Shown here one piece after another: positions 25,233-32,946 of a stretch of 44,230 nt of DNA. The notes under the pieces are model-generated. The model worked only from the letters and a program-made list of their open reading frames with translations, searched no databases and was not told where the DNA came from. Made by a program: the position numbers and the translations under genes. Origin of the DNA: Phycicoccus endophyticus (lineage in GTDB: Bacteria > Actinomycetota > Actinomycetes > Actinomycetales > Dermatophilaceae); contig NZ_JAANCN010000019.1 in assembly GCF_011326735.1 (NCBI RefSeq), forward strand, positions 1 through 44,230, in the 5' to 3' direction. Each line of letters opens with the position of its first letter. Within the stretch, counting starts at the first letter, position 1.

Positions 25233-25797
25233 CGCCGCGCGCCGGCCTCGTGCGGTGGCCACCGAGCGGGACGCCGCGGTAGGCGAGCACCATGATGATG
25301 CCGGCCGCCGTGACGATCGCGATGTCGGCGACGTTGCCGACGAAGAGGCCGGCGTAGTCGATGAAGTCGACGACGTGGCCGCGCCCGGGCCCCGGCTCGC
25401 GCACGAGCCGGTCGAGCAGGTTGCCGAGAGCCCCGCCGAGAAGCAGGCCCAGGGCGATTGACCAGGGCAGGCCGGCGACCCTGCGGACCCCGAGCAGCAC
25501 CCAGCCGAGGATGGCCAGCGAGACCAGGGTGAGCACCCAGGTCGCGCCGTCGCCGAGGGAGAAGGCCGCACCGGGGTTGCGGATGAGCGAGAGCCGGAGC
25601 ACCCGGCCGAGGACGTCGACGGGCTGCCCCGGGGTCAGGGCGGCCAGGGCCCACGCCTTGCTCGCCTGGTCGAGGACGAGGACGAGGACGGCGAGGAGAC
25701 CCAGGACGGCCCGCGACCTCCCTCGCGGCGGGTGCGGTCGGGCGGGCGGGCGGTCGGGCTCGGCCGCGCTCAGCGGCGTTCCTGGGAGGTCTTGCAT
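25225..25797 (-). CDS. lspA: Lipoprotein signal peptidase (signal peptidase II)
   Basis: Integral membrane aspartyl protease, 190 residues, removing signal peptides from prolipoproteins. An extended Pro/Arg-rich N-terminus (1-30) precedes four helices. Motifs: DQASKAWAL (43-51), [10 protein letters not shown] (73-82), GNLLDRL with catalytic Asp129, HVVDFID (141-147), and GNVADIAI with catalytic Asp158. The usual FNxAD is GNVAD here. ATG 25797 is the only good start after the upstream gene; it overlaps the TraR/DksA coding end by 28 bp. Confidence 0.94.
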   Translation of the reverse strand: MQDLPGTPLSAAEPDRPPARPHPPRGRSRAVLGLLAVLVLVLDQASKAWALAALTPGQPVDVLGRVLRLSLIRNPGAAFSLGDGATWVLTLVSLAILGWVLLGVRRVAGLPWSIALGLLLGGALGNLLDRLVREPGPGRGHVVDFIDYAGLFVGNVADIAIVTAAGIIMVLAYRGVPLGGHRTRPARGDG

Positions 25798-26630
25798 GGT
25801 ATGCACAGGGTCGCACGAGGCGCGGCCTGCAGCCGCATCTTGCCGATGGGGTTGCCGCACGACTCGCAGGTGCCGTAGGAGCCGTCCGCGATCCGCTCCA
25901 GGGCGCGCTCGGTCTGGTCGAGCATCTCCCGGGCGTTGTTGGCGAGCGAGATCTCCTGCTCGCGCTCGTAGGTCTTGGCCCCGGCGTCGGCCTGGTCGTC
26001 ACCCGCGCCGTCCCCCGAGTCGCGCAGGAGGTCGACCAGGTCGGAGGCGGCGTGCGCGAGCTCCTCGCGCAGCTGGACGACGTCGCGCTCGAGCTCGGTG
26101 CGCACGGAGCGCAGCTCTGCCGCGGTCCACGGCGACTCGTCCTGGCGCACGACGAGGGATGACGCCGGCACCGACGCCCGCCCGGGCTTCCTCGCCGAAG
26201 CCTTCGTCGTCGACGCCTTCGTGGCCGCGGTCTTCTTCGCCGTGGACTTCGTCGCCGCGGCCTTCGTGGCCGTGGACTTCGTCGTGCCAGTCTTCTTGGT
26301 CGCGCTCTTCGTCGTCGCGGACTTCTTGGCCGCGCTCTTCGTCGCCGCGGACTTCTTGGCCGCGCTCTTCGTCGCTGTGGACTTCGTCGCCGCGCTCTTC
26401 GTGGCCGCGCTCTTCGTCGCTGTGGATTTCGTCGCCGCGCTCTTCGTGGCCGCGCTCTTCTTGGCCGTGGACTTCTTCGCCGTGGACTTCGGGGCCGCGG
26501 CCTTCGGCGTCGTCGTCTTCGCCGCCGACGGCGTCGTCGACGTCTCCCCCCGACCGGTGGCTCGCCGCGCCGTCGCGGCCGCCCTGGCTGTCGTCTTCTT
26601 CGCGGCGGACAGGGCCCGCTTCACCACCAT
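25770..26630 (-). CDS. TraR/DksA zinc-finger protein with histone H1-like N-terminal repeats
   Basis: 286 residues in two parts. Residues 1-150 are almost only Lys, Ala, Thr and Ser, with about twenty pentads of KSAAT/KKSTA type (38-143), like the basic tails of histone H1 and mycobacterial HupB. Residues 165-286 form a DksA-like coiled segment (WTAAELRSVRTELERDVVQLREELAH) and a C4 zinc finger with Cys255, Cys258, Cys276 and Cys279. DksA-type proteins bind RNA polymerase; the basic tail should bind DNA or RNA. ATG 26630 begins the conserved MVVKRA. A possible -10 TATCCT (26685-26690) and a small 7-bp leader hairpin (26655-26673) lie upstream. Located between divIVA and lspA. Confidence 0.9.
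   Translation of the reverse strand: MVVKRALSAAKKTTARAAATARRATGRGETSTTPSAAKTTTPKAAAPKSTAKKSTAKKSAATKSAATKSTATKSAATKSAATKSTATKSAAKKSAATKSAAKKSATTKSATKKTGTTKSTATKAAATKSTAKKTAATKASTTKASARKPGRASVPASSLVVRQDESPWTAAELRSVRTELERDVVQLREELAHAASDLVDLLRDSGDGAGDDQADAGAKTYEREQEISLANNAREMLDQTERALERIADGSYGTCESCGNPIGKMRLQAAPRATLCIPCKTSQERR
26202..26519 (-). repeat. In-frame degenerate 15-bp repeats coding Lys/Ala/Thr/Ser pentads
   Basis: About twenty 15-bp units inside the TraR/DksA-like gene; on the plus strand they read as variants of GTCGCCGCGCTCTTC. Some neighbouring units are almost identical, which makes strain-to-strain length variation likely. Confidence 0.8.
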
Positions 26631-26764
26631 GCTGGACACCCTTTCAGGGGGCGAGCGGGCCCTCGCGGCCCGCCCGGTGCGCTGAGGATACGTGGCAGGA
26701 GGGGGCCGCTCAACGTGCGCAACGCCACGGCTGCACACCGGAGCAGGGCCGGGCCCTCGACGGC

Positions 26765-26794
26765 CGGAGCCGCCCGGGTGACCGGGCGGCTCCG
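26765..26794. terminator. Terminator of divIVA
   Basis: 13-bp perfect stem (26765-26777 with 26782-26794), 4-base loop, 11 bp after the divIVA stop. It isolates the division genes from the TraR/DksA-lspA unit. The rest of 26631-26804 shows no gene. Confidence 0.85.
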
Positions 26795-26804
26795 CGGACC
26801 GACG

Positions 26805-28142
26805 TCAGGCCTGTGGCTCGTGCTCCGGCTGGGCCGCCTGCTCGGCCGGCTCCTCCTCGTCGACCGCCACGTTCTTGAGGTCGGCGAGCTGGCCCTGGAT
26901 GTACTCGTGCAGGCGCGAGCGGTAGTCGCGCTCGAAGCCGCGCAGCGACTCGATCTTGCGCTCGAGGAGGTTGCGCTCGCGGCCGAGCTCCTCGAGGATC
27001 GCGGCCTTCTTCTGCTGCGCCTCGGCGACCATGCCGGTGGACCGCTCGCGGGCCTCGGTGAGCATCTGGTCGCGCTGGGTGGTCGCCGTGCCGATCATCT
27101 CGTCGCGCTGACCGGTCGCGGTCGCGATGAGCTCGTCGTGCTGGGCCTGCCCCGTCGAGATGAGCTCGTCGTGGCGGCGCTGGGCGGTCCCGAGCAGCTC
27201 GTCGTGCCGACGCTGTCCCTCCGAGACCAGCTCGTCGCGCTTGCTCTCGCCGGCCGCGACGTGCTCGTCGTGGAGGCGCTGGGCCAGGGCGATGACTCCC
27301 GCCGCGCTGGCCCCGCCACCCGCACCCGCCAGGGCTGCGGCACCGACACCGGAGTCCGCACCCTCGGCCCGGCGCTCGGCCTCCTGGGCCCGCGCCTCGG
27401 CCTCCTGGGCTCGCGCCTCCGCGGCCGCCACCCGCTCCTCGGCGTCCTGGCGTGCCTCCTCCAGGCGGGCCTGGAGAACCGACACCTGCTCGTCGGCCGC
27501 GGCACCCGCGTCCTCGCGGGCCGCGGCGAGGGAGGCGGCGTGGTCGTCACGCTCGGTGGTGACGCGCGTCAGCTCCCCCTCGAGGTCGCGGACGCGCTCC
27601 TCGAGCGTGCTCGCGGTCTGCTCGGCCTGCGTGGCACGGGTCTCGAGCTCACCGGCACGGCGCTCGGCGTCGGCCACCTGGGCGTCGACGTCTCCGCTGG
27701 CGCCTCGCAGCGCCTCGATCTCGGCGTCGCGCTGGGCCACGAGCTGCTCGAGCTCGGCCACCCGGGCCTCGAGCTGCTCGGCGCGCTGCTCCAGCTCGCC
27801 GACGCGGGCCTGACCGTCCCCACCCTGGTTGCGGGCCTCGTCGAGCTTGGCGAGCAGGTCGCTACGGGCCCCCTCGAGCTCGGAGACACGCGCCGCGAGC
27901 GTGGCGTTCTTGCTGCGCAGCTCCTCGACCTCGCGCCCGTCGGCGCCCGCCGGGGCCGCCGCGGCACCACTCGCGCCCCCCGAGGAGAGCTCGCCGCGCA
28001 GGTCCTCGCTCTCCTTGGTCATCCGACGCATCTCGGCGACGATGTCGTCGAGGAAGTCGTCGACCTCGCGCTCGTCGTAGCCACGACGGAACTGGGTCTG
28101 GGTGAACGTCTTGTTGAGGACGTCCTCGGGGGTGAGAGCCAT
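26805..28142 (-). CDS. divIVA: DivIVA/Wag31 polar growth scaffold, long form
   Basis: 445 residues, longer than the roughly 260-residue mycobacterial Wag31. N-terminal membrane-curvature domain: LTPEDVLNKTFTQTQFRRGYDEREVDDFLDDIVAEM (3-38). Then coiled coil (about 70-260, rich in Ala/Glu/Arg), a Gly/Ala linker (262-283), and a run of seven 11-residue units (about 300-376) with a core of RRHDELL-x4. A final coiled coil (377-425) and an acidic tail follow. It marks cell poles and septa and recruits cell-wall enzymes. ATG 28142 follows AGGAG by 8 bp. A TACGCT hexamer (28222-28227) predicts a leader near 70 nt; 28143-28308 has no gene. Confidence 0.95.
   Translation of the reverse strand: MALTPEDVLNKTFTQTQFRRGYDEREVDDFLDDIVAEMRRMTKESEDLRGELSSGGASGAAAAPAGADGREVEELRSKNATLAARVSELEGARSDLLAKLDEARNQGGDGQARVGELEQRAEQLEARVAELEQLVAQRDAEIEALRGASGDVDAQVADAERRAGELETRATQAEQTASTLEERVRDLEGELTRVTTERDDHAASLAAAREDAGAAADEQVSVLQARLEEARQDAEERVAAAEARAQEAEARAQEAERRAEGADSGVGAAALAGAGGGASAAGVIALAQRLHDEHVAAGESKRDELVSEGQRRHDELLGTAQRRHDELISTGQAQHDELIATATGQRDEMIGTATTQRDQMLTEARERSTGMVAEAQQKKAAILEELGRERNLLERKIESLRGFERDYRSRLHEYIQGQLADLKNVAVDEEEPAEQAAQPEHEPQA
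27015..27245 (-). repeat. Seven 33-bp repeats coding hendecads in DivIVA
   Basis: Tandem degenerate units giving 11-residue steps such as RRHDELLGTAQ, RRHDELISTGQ, AQHDELIATAT and GQRDEMIGTAT. Eleven-residue periodicity predicts a straight or slightly right-handed coiled coil rather than the usual heptad supercoil. Confidence 0.8.
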
Positions 28143-28308
28143 GGTCAACTCCTGTGGCCGATGGGGCACGGTCGGGGTACCCGGGGCGCCGCACGGGTGC
28201 CGGGTCCGGGGGTCCCGGCCCAGCGTACGCGATCGGCGGTGCCCCCGTGACGTATGTCGAGCGGCGTGACACGAGTGACCGCGACGAGCGCCCCGGCAGC
28301 CGCGGTCC

Positions 28309-28596
28309 TCAGGAGCCGAGCGACCCGAGGACCGAGTAGAGGATCAGGACGCCGAAGAAGAGGACCATGAAGGACAGGTCGACCGATACCGCACCCAGCC
28401 GCAGCGGCGGGATGACCCGGCGCAGCGCCCGCAGCGGTGGGTCGGTGAGGGTGTAGACCGGCTCCGCGACGAGCAGCACGACACCCCGGGGGCGCCAGTC
28501 GCGGGCGAAGATCCGGATCCAGTCGAAGACCACCCGGCCGACGAGCACGACGAGGTACAGGAACACCACGAACGCGAGGACGGCGAAGACAGCCAT
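28309..28596 (-). CDS. YggT family membrane protein
   Basis: 95 residues with two membrane helices (about 3-25 and 70-90) around a conserved loop, FDWIRIFARDWRPRG...AEPVYTLTDPPLRALRRVIPPLRLG, the YggT signature. The family is linked to division and to ion homeostasis; its place between sepF and divIVA is standard in Actinobacteria. ATG 28596 lies 6 bp after CACACT (28603-28608) and has no Shine-Dalgarno sequence. An 8-bp stem (28303-28310 with 28327-28334) folds over its stop codon. Confidence 0.93.
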   Translation of the reverse strand: MAVFAVLAFVVFLYLVVLVGRVVFDWIRIFARDWRPRGVVLLVAEPVYTLTDPPLRALRRVIPPLRLGAVSVDLSFMVLFFGVLILYSVLGSLGS

Positions 28597-28602
28597 ACCA
28601 GG

Positions 28603-28608
28603 AGTGTG
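28603..28608 (-). promoter_or_regulatory. Candidate leaderless -10 of yggT
   Basis: CACACT on the minus strand, then 6 bp (CCTGGT), then ATG at 28596; a CANNNT form, so weaker than the TANNNT cases. Confidence 0.35.
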
Positions 28609-28638
28609 CCGGACGGCCCAGCGCGCGCGGTCCGGGGG

Positions 28639-29121
28639 TCAGCTCTGGTTGAACACGCCCCGCCCCGCCGTGGCGGCGACCGGACCCTCCTCGGCGGTGA
28701 CCTCGACGGTCTCGGGCGAGAGGAGGAAGACCTTGGAGGTCACCCGCTCGATCGAGCCGTGCAGCCCGAAGACCAGGCCCGCGGCGAAGTCGACGAGCCG
28801 CTTGGCGTCCGCGTCGCTCATGTCGGTGAGGTTCATGATGACCGGGACCCCGTCGCGGAAGCTCTCCCCGATGGTCTTGGCCTCGTTGTACGTGCGCGGG
28901 TGGATCGTCGTGATCCGCGAGACGCTGCCGGCCTCCGGCGTGCGGACCACCTCGGCGACCGGCCGACGGGCGGTGGGCAGCGGCGTGACCTCCGCCCCCC
29001 GGTGCTCGGTGCGGTCCTCGACCTCGGGCTCGTCGTAGCCGTCGTAGTACTCGTCGTCGTAGTGGCCCTGGTCCTCGGCGAGGCCCAGGTAGACCATCGT
29101 CTTGCGCAGTGCGCCAGCCAT
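28639..29121 (-). CDS. sepF: Cell division protein SepF
   Basis: 160 residues. The membrane-binding N-terminal helix is [17 protein letters not shown], followed by an acidic Tyr/Asp/Glu linker ([17 protein letters not shown]). The SepF core begins near residue 65: [33 protein letters not shown], then [23 protein letters not shown] and [12 protein letters not shown]. It tethers FtsZ to the membrane and replaces FtsA, which Actinobacteria lack. ATG 29121 has GAGGAG 7 bp upstream. Confidence 0.96.
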   Translation of the reverse strand: MAGALRKTMVYLGLAEDQGHYDDEYYDGYDEPEVEDRTEHRGAEVTPLPTARRPVAEVVRTPEAGSVSRITTIHPRTYNEAKTIGESFRDGVPVIMNLTDMSDADAKRLVDFAAGLVFGLHGSIERVTSKVFLLSPETVEVTAEEGPVAATAGRGVFNQS

Positions 29122-29176
29122 CACGTGCTCCTCGGTCGTCGGCCCCACCTGTCGGTGCCGTGCGTCGTGACCGAAG

Positions 29177-29872
29177 TTACCCGTGTGACGGGCGGGATCC
29201 GAGGATTGCCGAGCCGACACGCAGGTGTGTCGCCCCGTGCTCGATGGCGGCCTCGAGGTCGCCGCTCATCCCGGCCGAGACCCAGCCGGCGTCCGGATGC
29301 TCCGCGCGCACCCGCCCGGCGAGCTCGTGCAGGCGGGCGAACGCCGGGTGCGGGTCCTGCCCGAGGGGGGCGACCGCCATGAGCCCGCGCAGCCGGAGGT
29401 TCGCGCTCGCGGCGACGAGGTCAGCGAGCTGCGGGACCCGCTCGGGGGGTGCACCGCCGCGCCCCTCGGCGCCGTCGAGGGCGACCTGGACGAGGGCGTC
29501 GAGCACCCGCCCCTCGCGCCCGGCGGCCCGGTCGAGGGCACCGACGAGCTTGGGGCGGTCGAGGGAGTGGACGACGTCGGCGTAGCGCGCGACCGACCCG
29601 GCCTTGTTCGTCTGCAGCTGGCCGATGAAGTGCACCCGGAGGCGCTCGCGGTGGGCGAGCCGCGTGACCTTCTCGGCGGCCTCCTGGTCGCGGTTCTCCC
29701 CCACGTCGGTGACGCCGAGCTCGGCGAGCAGGTCGACGTCGCTCGCGGGGAAGAACTTCGTGACGACGACGAGGGACACCGGGTCGCTGCGACCGGCGGC
29801 CTCGCTCGCGACCTCGATCCGGCGACGGACCGCGGCGAGGCGCTGCGCCAGCTCGGCCCGGCGGTCGGTCAC
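29177..29872 (-). CDS. YggS/PLPBP family pyridoxal phosphate homeostasis protein
   Basis: 231 residues, a PLP-binding barrel without known enzymatic activity that balances vitamin B6 and amino-acid pools. PLP lysine is Lys39 in [32 protein letters not shown] and GLMAVAPLG are family motifs, and [27 protein letters not shown] closes the phosphate site. GTG 29872 overlaps the pgeF stop (GTGA), so they are translationally coupled. Confidence 0.94.
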   Translation of the reverse strand: MTDRRAELAQRLAAVRRRIEVASEAAGRSDPVSLVVVTKFFPASDVDLLAELGVTDVGENRDQEAAEKVTRLAHRERLRVHFIGQLQTNKAGSVARYADVVHSLDRPKLVGALDRAAGREGRVLDALVQVALDGAEGRGGAPPERVPQLADLVAASANLRLRGLMAVAPLGQDPHPAFARLHELAGRVRAEHPDAGWVSAGMSGDLEAAIEHGATHLRVGSAILGSRPSHG

Positions 29873-30573
29873 GACACCCTCGTCACGACGCCGGCGAAGC
29901 GGCCAGTCGTCCGGGAGGCGCGGTAGGAGTAGAGGTCCTCGCGCTCCCGGGTGCAGCCCGCCACCCAGGTCACCGGGACGCCCAGCCGGTCCAGCTGGGC
30001 GACCACGCCGGCGGCGACGTCGATCGCCGGGGTCCCCGTCCAGGAGACGGTGGCGCTCACCGGCTCCACCCGCGCGGCGTCGGCGCGCATCGACGCCGGG
30101 ACCTCGTAGCACCGCCCGCAGACCGAGGGCCCGACGACGGCGTCGACCGCGCCGGCACCGAGATCGCGCATCGCCTCGAGCGCCCGGGGGACGACGCCGG
30201 CGAGCATTCCCGGCCGGCCCGCGTGCACCGCGGCCACGACGCCCTCGGGGCTGGCGAGCAGCACCGGGACGCAGTCGGCGACGAGCACGGCCAGGGCCAC
30301 CTCGTCGGAGGCGGTGACGACGGCGTCGCACCGCGGCGCCTCGGCGGGGAGGCCGTCGACGGTCGCCACCTCGGCGCCGTGGCACTGGGCCATCCACACG
30401 ACCGGCCGCCCCACCGCGGCCCGCAGCCGCCGCCGGTTGTCGTGGACCGCGGCCGGGTCGTCCTCGACGTGCAGGCCGAGGTTGAGACCGCTCCAGGGGC
30501 CCCGGCTCACGCCCCCCGGCCGGCCGGTGAAGGCCCGGCGGGCACCACCTCGGGTCTGCTCCCAGATGAACAC
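29869..30573 (-). CDS. pgeF: Peptidoglycan editing factor PgeF / YfiH-family purine nucleoside phosphorylase
   Basis: 234 residues of the YfiH (former laccase-like, DUF152) family. Zinc ligands: His65 in MAQCHGAEV, Cys101 in VADCVPVLL, His118 in VHAGRPGMLAG; CGRCYEV is also conserved. E. coli PgeF removes wrongly incorporated Ser from peptidoglycan precursors, and other members cleave purine nucleosides. The location beside ftsZ fits the editing role. Start GTG 30573 opens MFIWEQTRGG and lies 6 bp after TACGGT, so pgeF-yggS has its own leaderless promoter downstream of the ftsZ terminator. Confidence 0.9.
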   Translation of the reverse strand: MFIWEQTRGGARRAFTGRPGGVSRGPWSGLNLGLHVEDDPAAVHDNRRRLRAAVGRPVVWMAQCHGAEVATVDGLPAEAPRCDAVVTASDEVALAVLVADCVPVLLASPEGVVAAVHAGRPGMLAGVVPRALEAMRDLGAGAVDAVVGPSVCGRCYEVPASMRADAARVEPVSATVSWTGTPAIDVAAGVVAQLDRLGVPVTWVAGCTREREDLYSYRASRTTGRFAGVVTRVS

Positions 30574-30579
30574 GGGTCC

Positions 30580-30585
30580 ACCGTA
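30580..30585 (-). promoter_or_regulatory. Candidate leaderless -10 of pgeF
   Basis: TACGGT on the minus strand, then 6 bp (GGACCC), then GTG at 30573. Confidence 0.55.
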
Positions 30586-30591
30586 GACGCG

Positions 30592-30625
30592 CCGGGTGCC
30601 GGCCCGTCGTGGGGCCGGCACCCGG
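30592..30625. terminator. Terminator of ftsZ, second hairpin
   Basis: 14-bp perfect stem (30592-30605 with 30612-30625), 6-base loop. A weaker hairpin (30637-30657, 9 pairs with one G-T) lies between it and the ftsZ stop, giving a tandem arrangement. Confidence 0.8.
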
Positions 30626-30660
30626 TGTCGCCTGCTCGCGCTCCCCCAGGGGGCGCGGTG

Positions 30661-31968
30661 CTACTTGAGGAAGTCCGGGACGTCGAGGTCGTCGTTCTCC
30701 TCGAAGGTCACGGTGCGCGGCGGCTGGGCACGCACCGGTTCGGCCGGCGTGGTGTCGCGCTCGGTGCGCACCGGCGGCTCGTCGGCCTCGGGCGCCGCCG
30801 GCTCGGCGGGCTCGGCGCTGCCGGTGCCGCTCGGCACCGGGTCCGGCGTGCGCGGCGCGACGGTGGCCGGGGTGAGCGGCGGGGCGGCGCCGGGGCTCGG
30901 CGGAGCGCCCGGGGAGGAGGGCACCGTCGGGCTCTCGGCGGGCGGGACGGCCGGCGAGGCCGGCGGGACGGGGCGGCCCTGGATCGTGCCGAGCGCGCGG
31001 TCGTCCTGCCGGCGCACCGGCGCGCCACCGTCGAAGCCCGCCGCGATGACGGTGACCCGCACCTCGTCGCCGAGCGCGTCGTCGATGACGGCGCCGAAGA
31101 TGATGTTCGCCTCGGGGTGGGCGGCCTCCTGGACCAGCCGGGCGGCCTCGTTGATCTCGAACAGCCCGAGGTCGCTGCCACCCTGGATCGACAGCAGCAC
31201 CCCGTGCGCCCCGTCGATGCTCGCCTCGAGCAGCGGGCTGGAGATCGCGAGCTCGGCGGCCTGGACCGCGCGGTCCTCGCCACGGGCCGAGCCGATGCCC
31301 ATCAGGGCCGAGCCGGCGCCCTGCATGACCGACTTGACGTCGGCGAAGTCGAGGTTGATCAGGCCGGGGGTGGTGATCAGGTCGGTGATGCCCTGGACAC
31401 CGGAGAGCAGGACCTGGTCGGCGCTGCGGAAGGCGTCGAGCATCGAGACGCCACGGTCGCTGATCGAGAGCAGACGGTCGTTGGGGATGACGATGAGGGT
31501 GTCGACCTCGTCGCGCAGCCCGGCGATACCGGACTCGGCCTGGTTGGCCCGCCGGCGGCCCTCGAAGGTGAAGGGGCGGGTGACGACGCCGATGGTCAGC
31601 GCACCGAGGCCCTTGGCGATCCGGGCGACGACCGGCGCTCCGCCCGTACCGGTGCCCCCACCCTCACCCGCGGTGACGAAGACCATGTCGGCCCCCTTGA
31701 GGACCTCCTCGATCTCCTCGGCGTGGTCCTCGGCGGCCTTCTTCCCCACGTCCGGGTCGGCGCCGGCCCCGAGACCGCGGGTCAGCTCGCGGCCGACGTC
31801 GAGCTTGACGTCGGCGTCGCTCATGAGCAGCGCCTGGGCGTCGGTGTTGACCGCGATGAACTCGACGCCCTTGAGGCCGACCTCGATCATCCGGTTGATG
31901 GCGTTGACGCCACCTCCGCCGATGCCGACGACCTTGATCACGGCGAGGTAGTTCTGGGGTGATGCCAC
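30661..31968 (-). CDS. ftsZ: Cell division protein FtsZ
   Basis: Tubulin-like GTPase, 435 residues, forming the Z ring. N-terminal [18 protein letters not shown], tubulin signature [13 protein letters not shown] near 105-115, and T7-loop [11 protein letters not shown] with the catalytic Asp that completes the GTPase of the next subunit. After about residue 325 comes a roughly 95-residue Pro/Ala linker, then the C-terminal peptide [10 protein letters not shown] that binds SepF. The start is GTG 31968, with GGAAGG about 10 bp upstream. The 228-bp gap to ftsQ holds its promoter; a tandem hairpin ends it. Confidence 0.98.
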   Translation of the reverse strand: MASPQNYLAVIKVVGIGGGGVNAINRMIEVGLKGVEFIAVNTDAQALLMSDADVKLDVGRELTRGLGAGADPDVGKKAAEDHAEEIEEVLKGADMVFVTAGEGGGTGTGGAPVVARIAKGLGALTIGVVTRPFTFEGRRRANQAESGIAGLRDEVDTLIVIPNDRLLSISDRGVSMLDAFRSADQVLLSGVQGITDLITTPGLINLDFADVKSVMQGAGSALMGIGSARGEDRAVQAAELAISSPLLEASIDGAHGVLLSIQGGSDLGLFEINEAARLVQEAAHPEANIIFGAVIDDALGDEVRVTVIAAGFDGGAPVRRQDDRALGTIQGRPVPPASPAVPPAESPTVPSSPGAPPSPGAAPPLTPATVAPRTPDPVPSGTGSAEPAEPAAPEADEPPVRTERDTTPAEPVRAQPPRTVTFEENDDLDVPDFLK

Positions 31969-32196
31969 GGGCTTGGCCTTCCACTTCGGTCAGGGTGGTC
32001 GTGCGTCCGGCTCGACCCTCGACCTCTTGTTGAGGGTTACAGTTCGGTCACGGTGGGTGATGGGACGACGCTACGTCGCCCCTGCTGGTCCTGCACAGCT
32101 GCGGCGGGCGTGTCGCGACATCCCGTGGGGCAAATCCTGGCACGGCCGGCGTGCCGGGTCACATCCGCCCCAGCAGCCTCACAGGTCACAGGAGCC
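31969..32196 (-). promoter_or_regulatory. ftsQ-ftsZ intergenic region, probable ftsZ promoter
   Basis: 228 bp without a gene, the only sizeable gap in the murE-ftsZ run. On the minus strand TAGCGT (32068-32073) is a candidate -10, giving a leader of about 90 nt. A short stem (ACCCTC/GAGGGT) lies near 32015-32037. Assignments are weak. Confidence 0.35.
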
Positions 32197-32946
32197 TCAG
32201 CGGGTCACGGGCGTGTCCGGCGCGCTGACGTCGATGACCTTGGCCTTGGTCGTGAGCAGGGCTCGTAGCACCCGGGTCTTGCGCTCCGGCTCGGCCTCCC
32301 CGCCCCAGATCACGGTGTGCCCGCGCAGGGTGAAGGTCACCAGGTCGGCGCTGCTCACCCGCAGGGCGGAGACCTCGCCGGCGAGGTCCTCGGGCAGGTC
32401 CCGCAGGAGCGCCAGCGCGGCCTGGAGGGCCTCCGGGCGCATCGAGCGGCTCCCGGTCGCGGTGACCACCGGCACCCCCTTCGGGGCCTTCTTCACCGTG
32501 CCGAACGCGACCCCCGTGGCGTCGACCACCTGGAGCCGGCCCGCGGGGTTCTTCACGACGATGGCCGCGACCCGCGGGACGACGTCGACGACGAGCGTGC
32601 CCGGCCAGGACCGGTGGACCGAGACCTCGGCGACCGTGACGCGCTGCCGCACGGCGGCCTCGACCGCCGAGGTGTCGACCCGCACGAGCGGCGTCCCCGG
32701 CGCCACGTCGACGAGCTGCTCGACCCGGCGGGCCTCGCGCCCGCCGACGCCGACGACCTCGACGTCGCGCAGACCGAGCACCTGGGTCCAGCCGAGCACC
32801 CACCCCGCACCGGCGAGCACCGCGAGCACGAGCACGGTGGCCAGTGCCCGCCGCCACGGCCGGCGGCGTCGGGCGAGGGCCCGCTCCCGGAAGCGCGAGG
32901 CCGAGGAGTCCAGCCCACGGGGGCTGCGCGTGGCGGTGTGGCTCAT
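32197..32946 (-). CDS. ftsQ: Cell division protein FtsQ
   Basis: 249 residues, single-pass membrane protein. Basic cytoplasmic N-terminus (ARRRRPWRR), one helix (about 34-52), then the POTRA domain starting VLGLRDVEVVGVGG and the FtsQ beta domain (WPGTLVVDVVPRVAAIV, DATGVAF). It links the Z ring to FtsI and FtsW in the divisome. ATG 32946 overlaps the murC stop (ATGA). Confidence 0.95.
   Translation of the reverse strand: MSHTATRSPRGLDSSASRFRERALARRRRPWRRALATVLVLAVLAGAGWVLGWTQVLGLRDVEVVGVGGREARRVEQLVDVAPGTPLVRVDTSAVEAAVRQRVTVAEVSVHRSWPGTLVVDVVPRVAAIVVKNPAGRLQVVDATGVAFGTVKKAPKGVPVVTATGSRSMRPEALQAALALLRDLPEDLAGEVSALRVSSADLVTFTLRGHTVIWGGEAEPERKTRVLRALLTTKAKVIDVSAPDTPVTR

Noticed and set aside
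24229-26002. A 5' extension of the dnaE frame to 26002
   Set aside because: It overlaps the RluD-type and lspA genes on the same strand in another frame, and the PHP domain starts near 24229.
26202-26519. Regular short repeats that might suggest a CRISPR array
   Set aside because: Units are 15 bp, contiguous, without spacers, and code in frame for Lys/Ala/Thr pentads of a real protein.
31969-32196. A small gene in the ftsQ-ftsZ gap
   Set aside because: Frames there are short, lack ribosome sites and show no family features; a promoter region is more likely.
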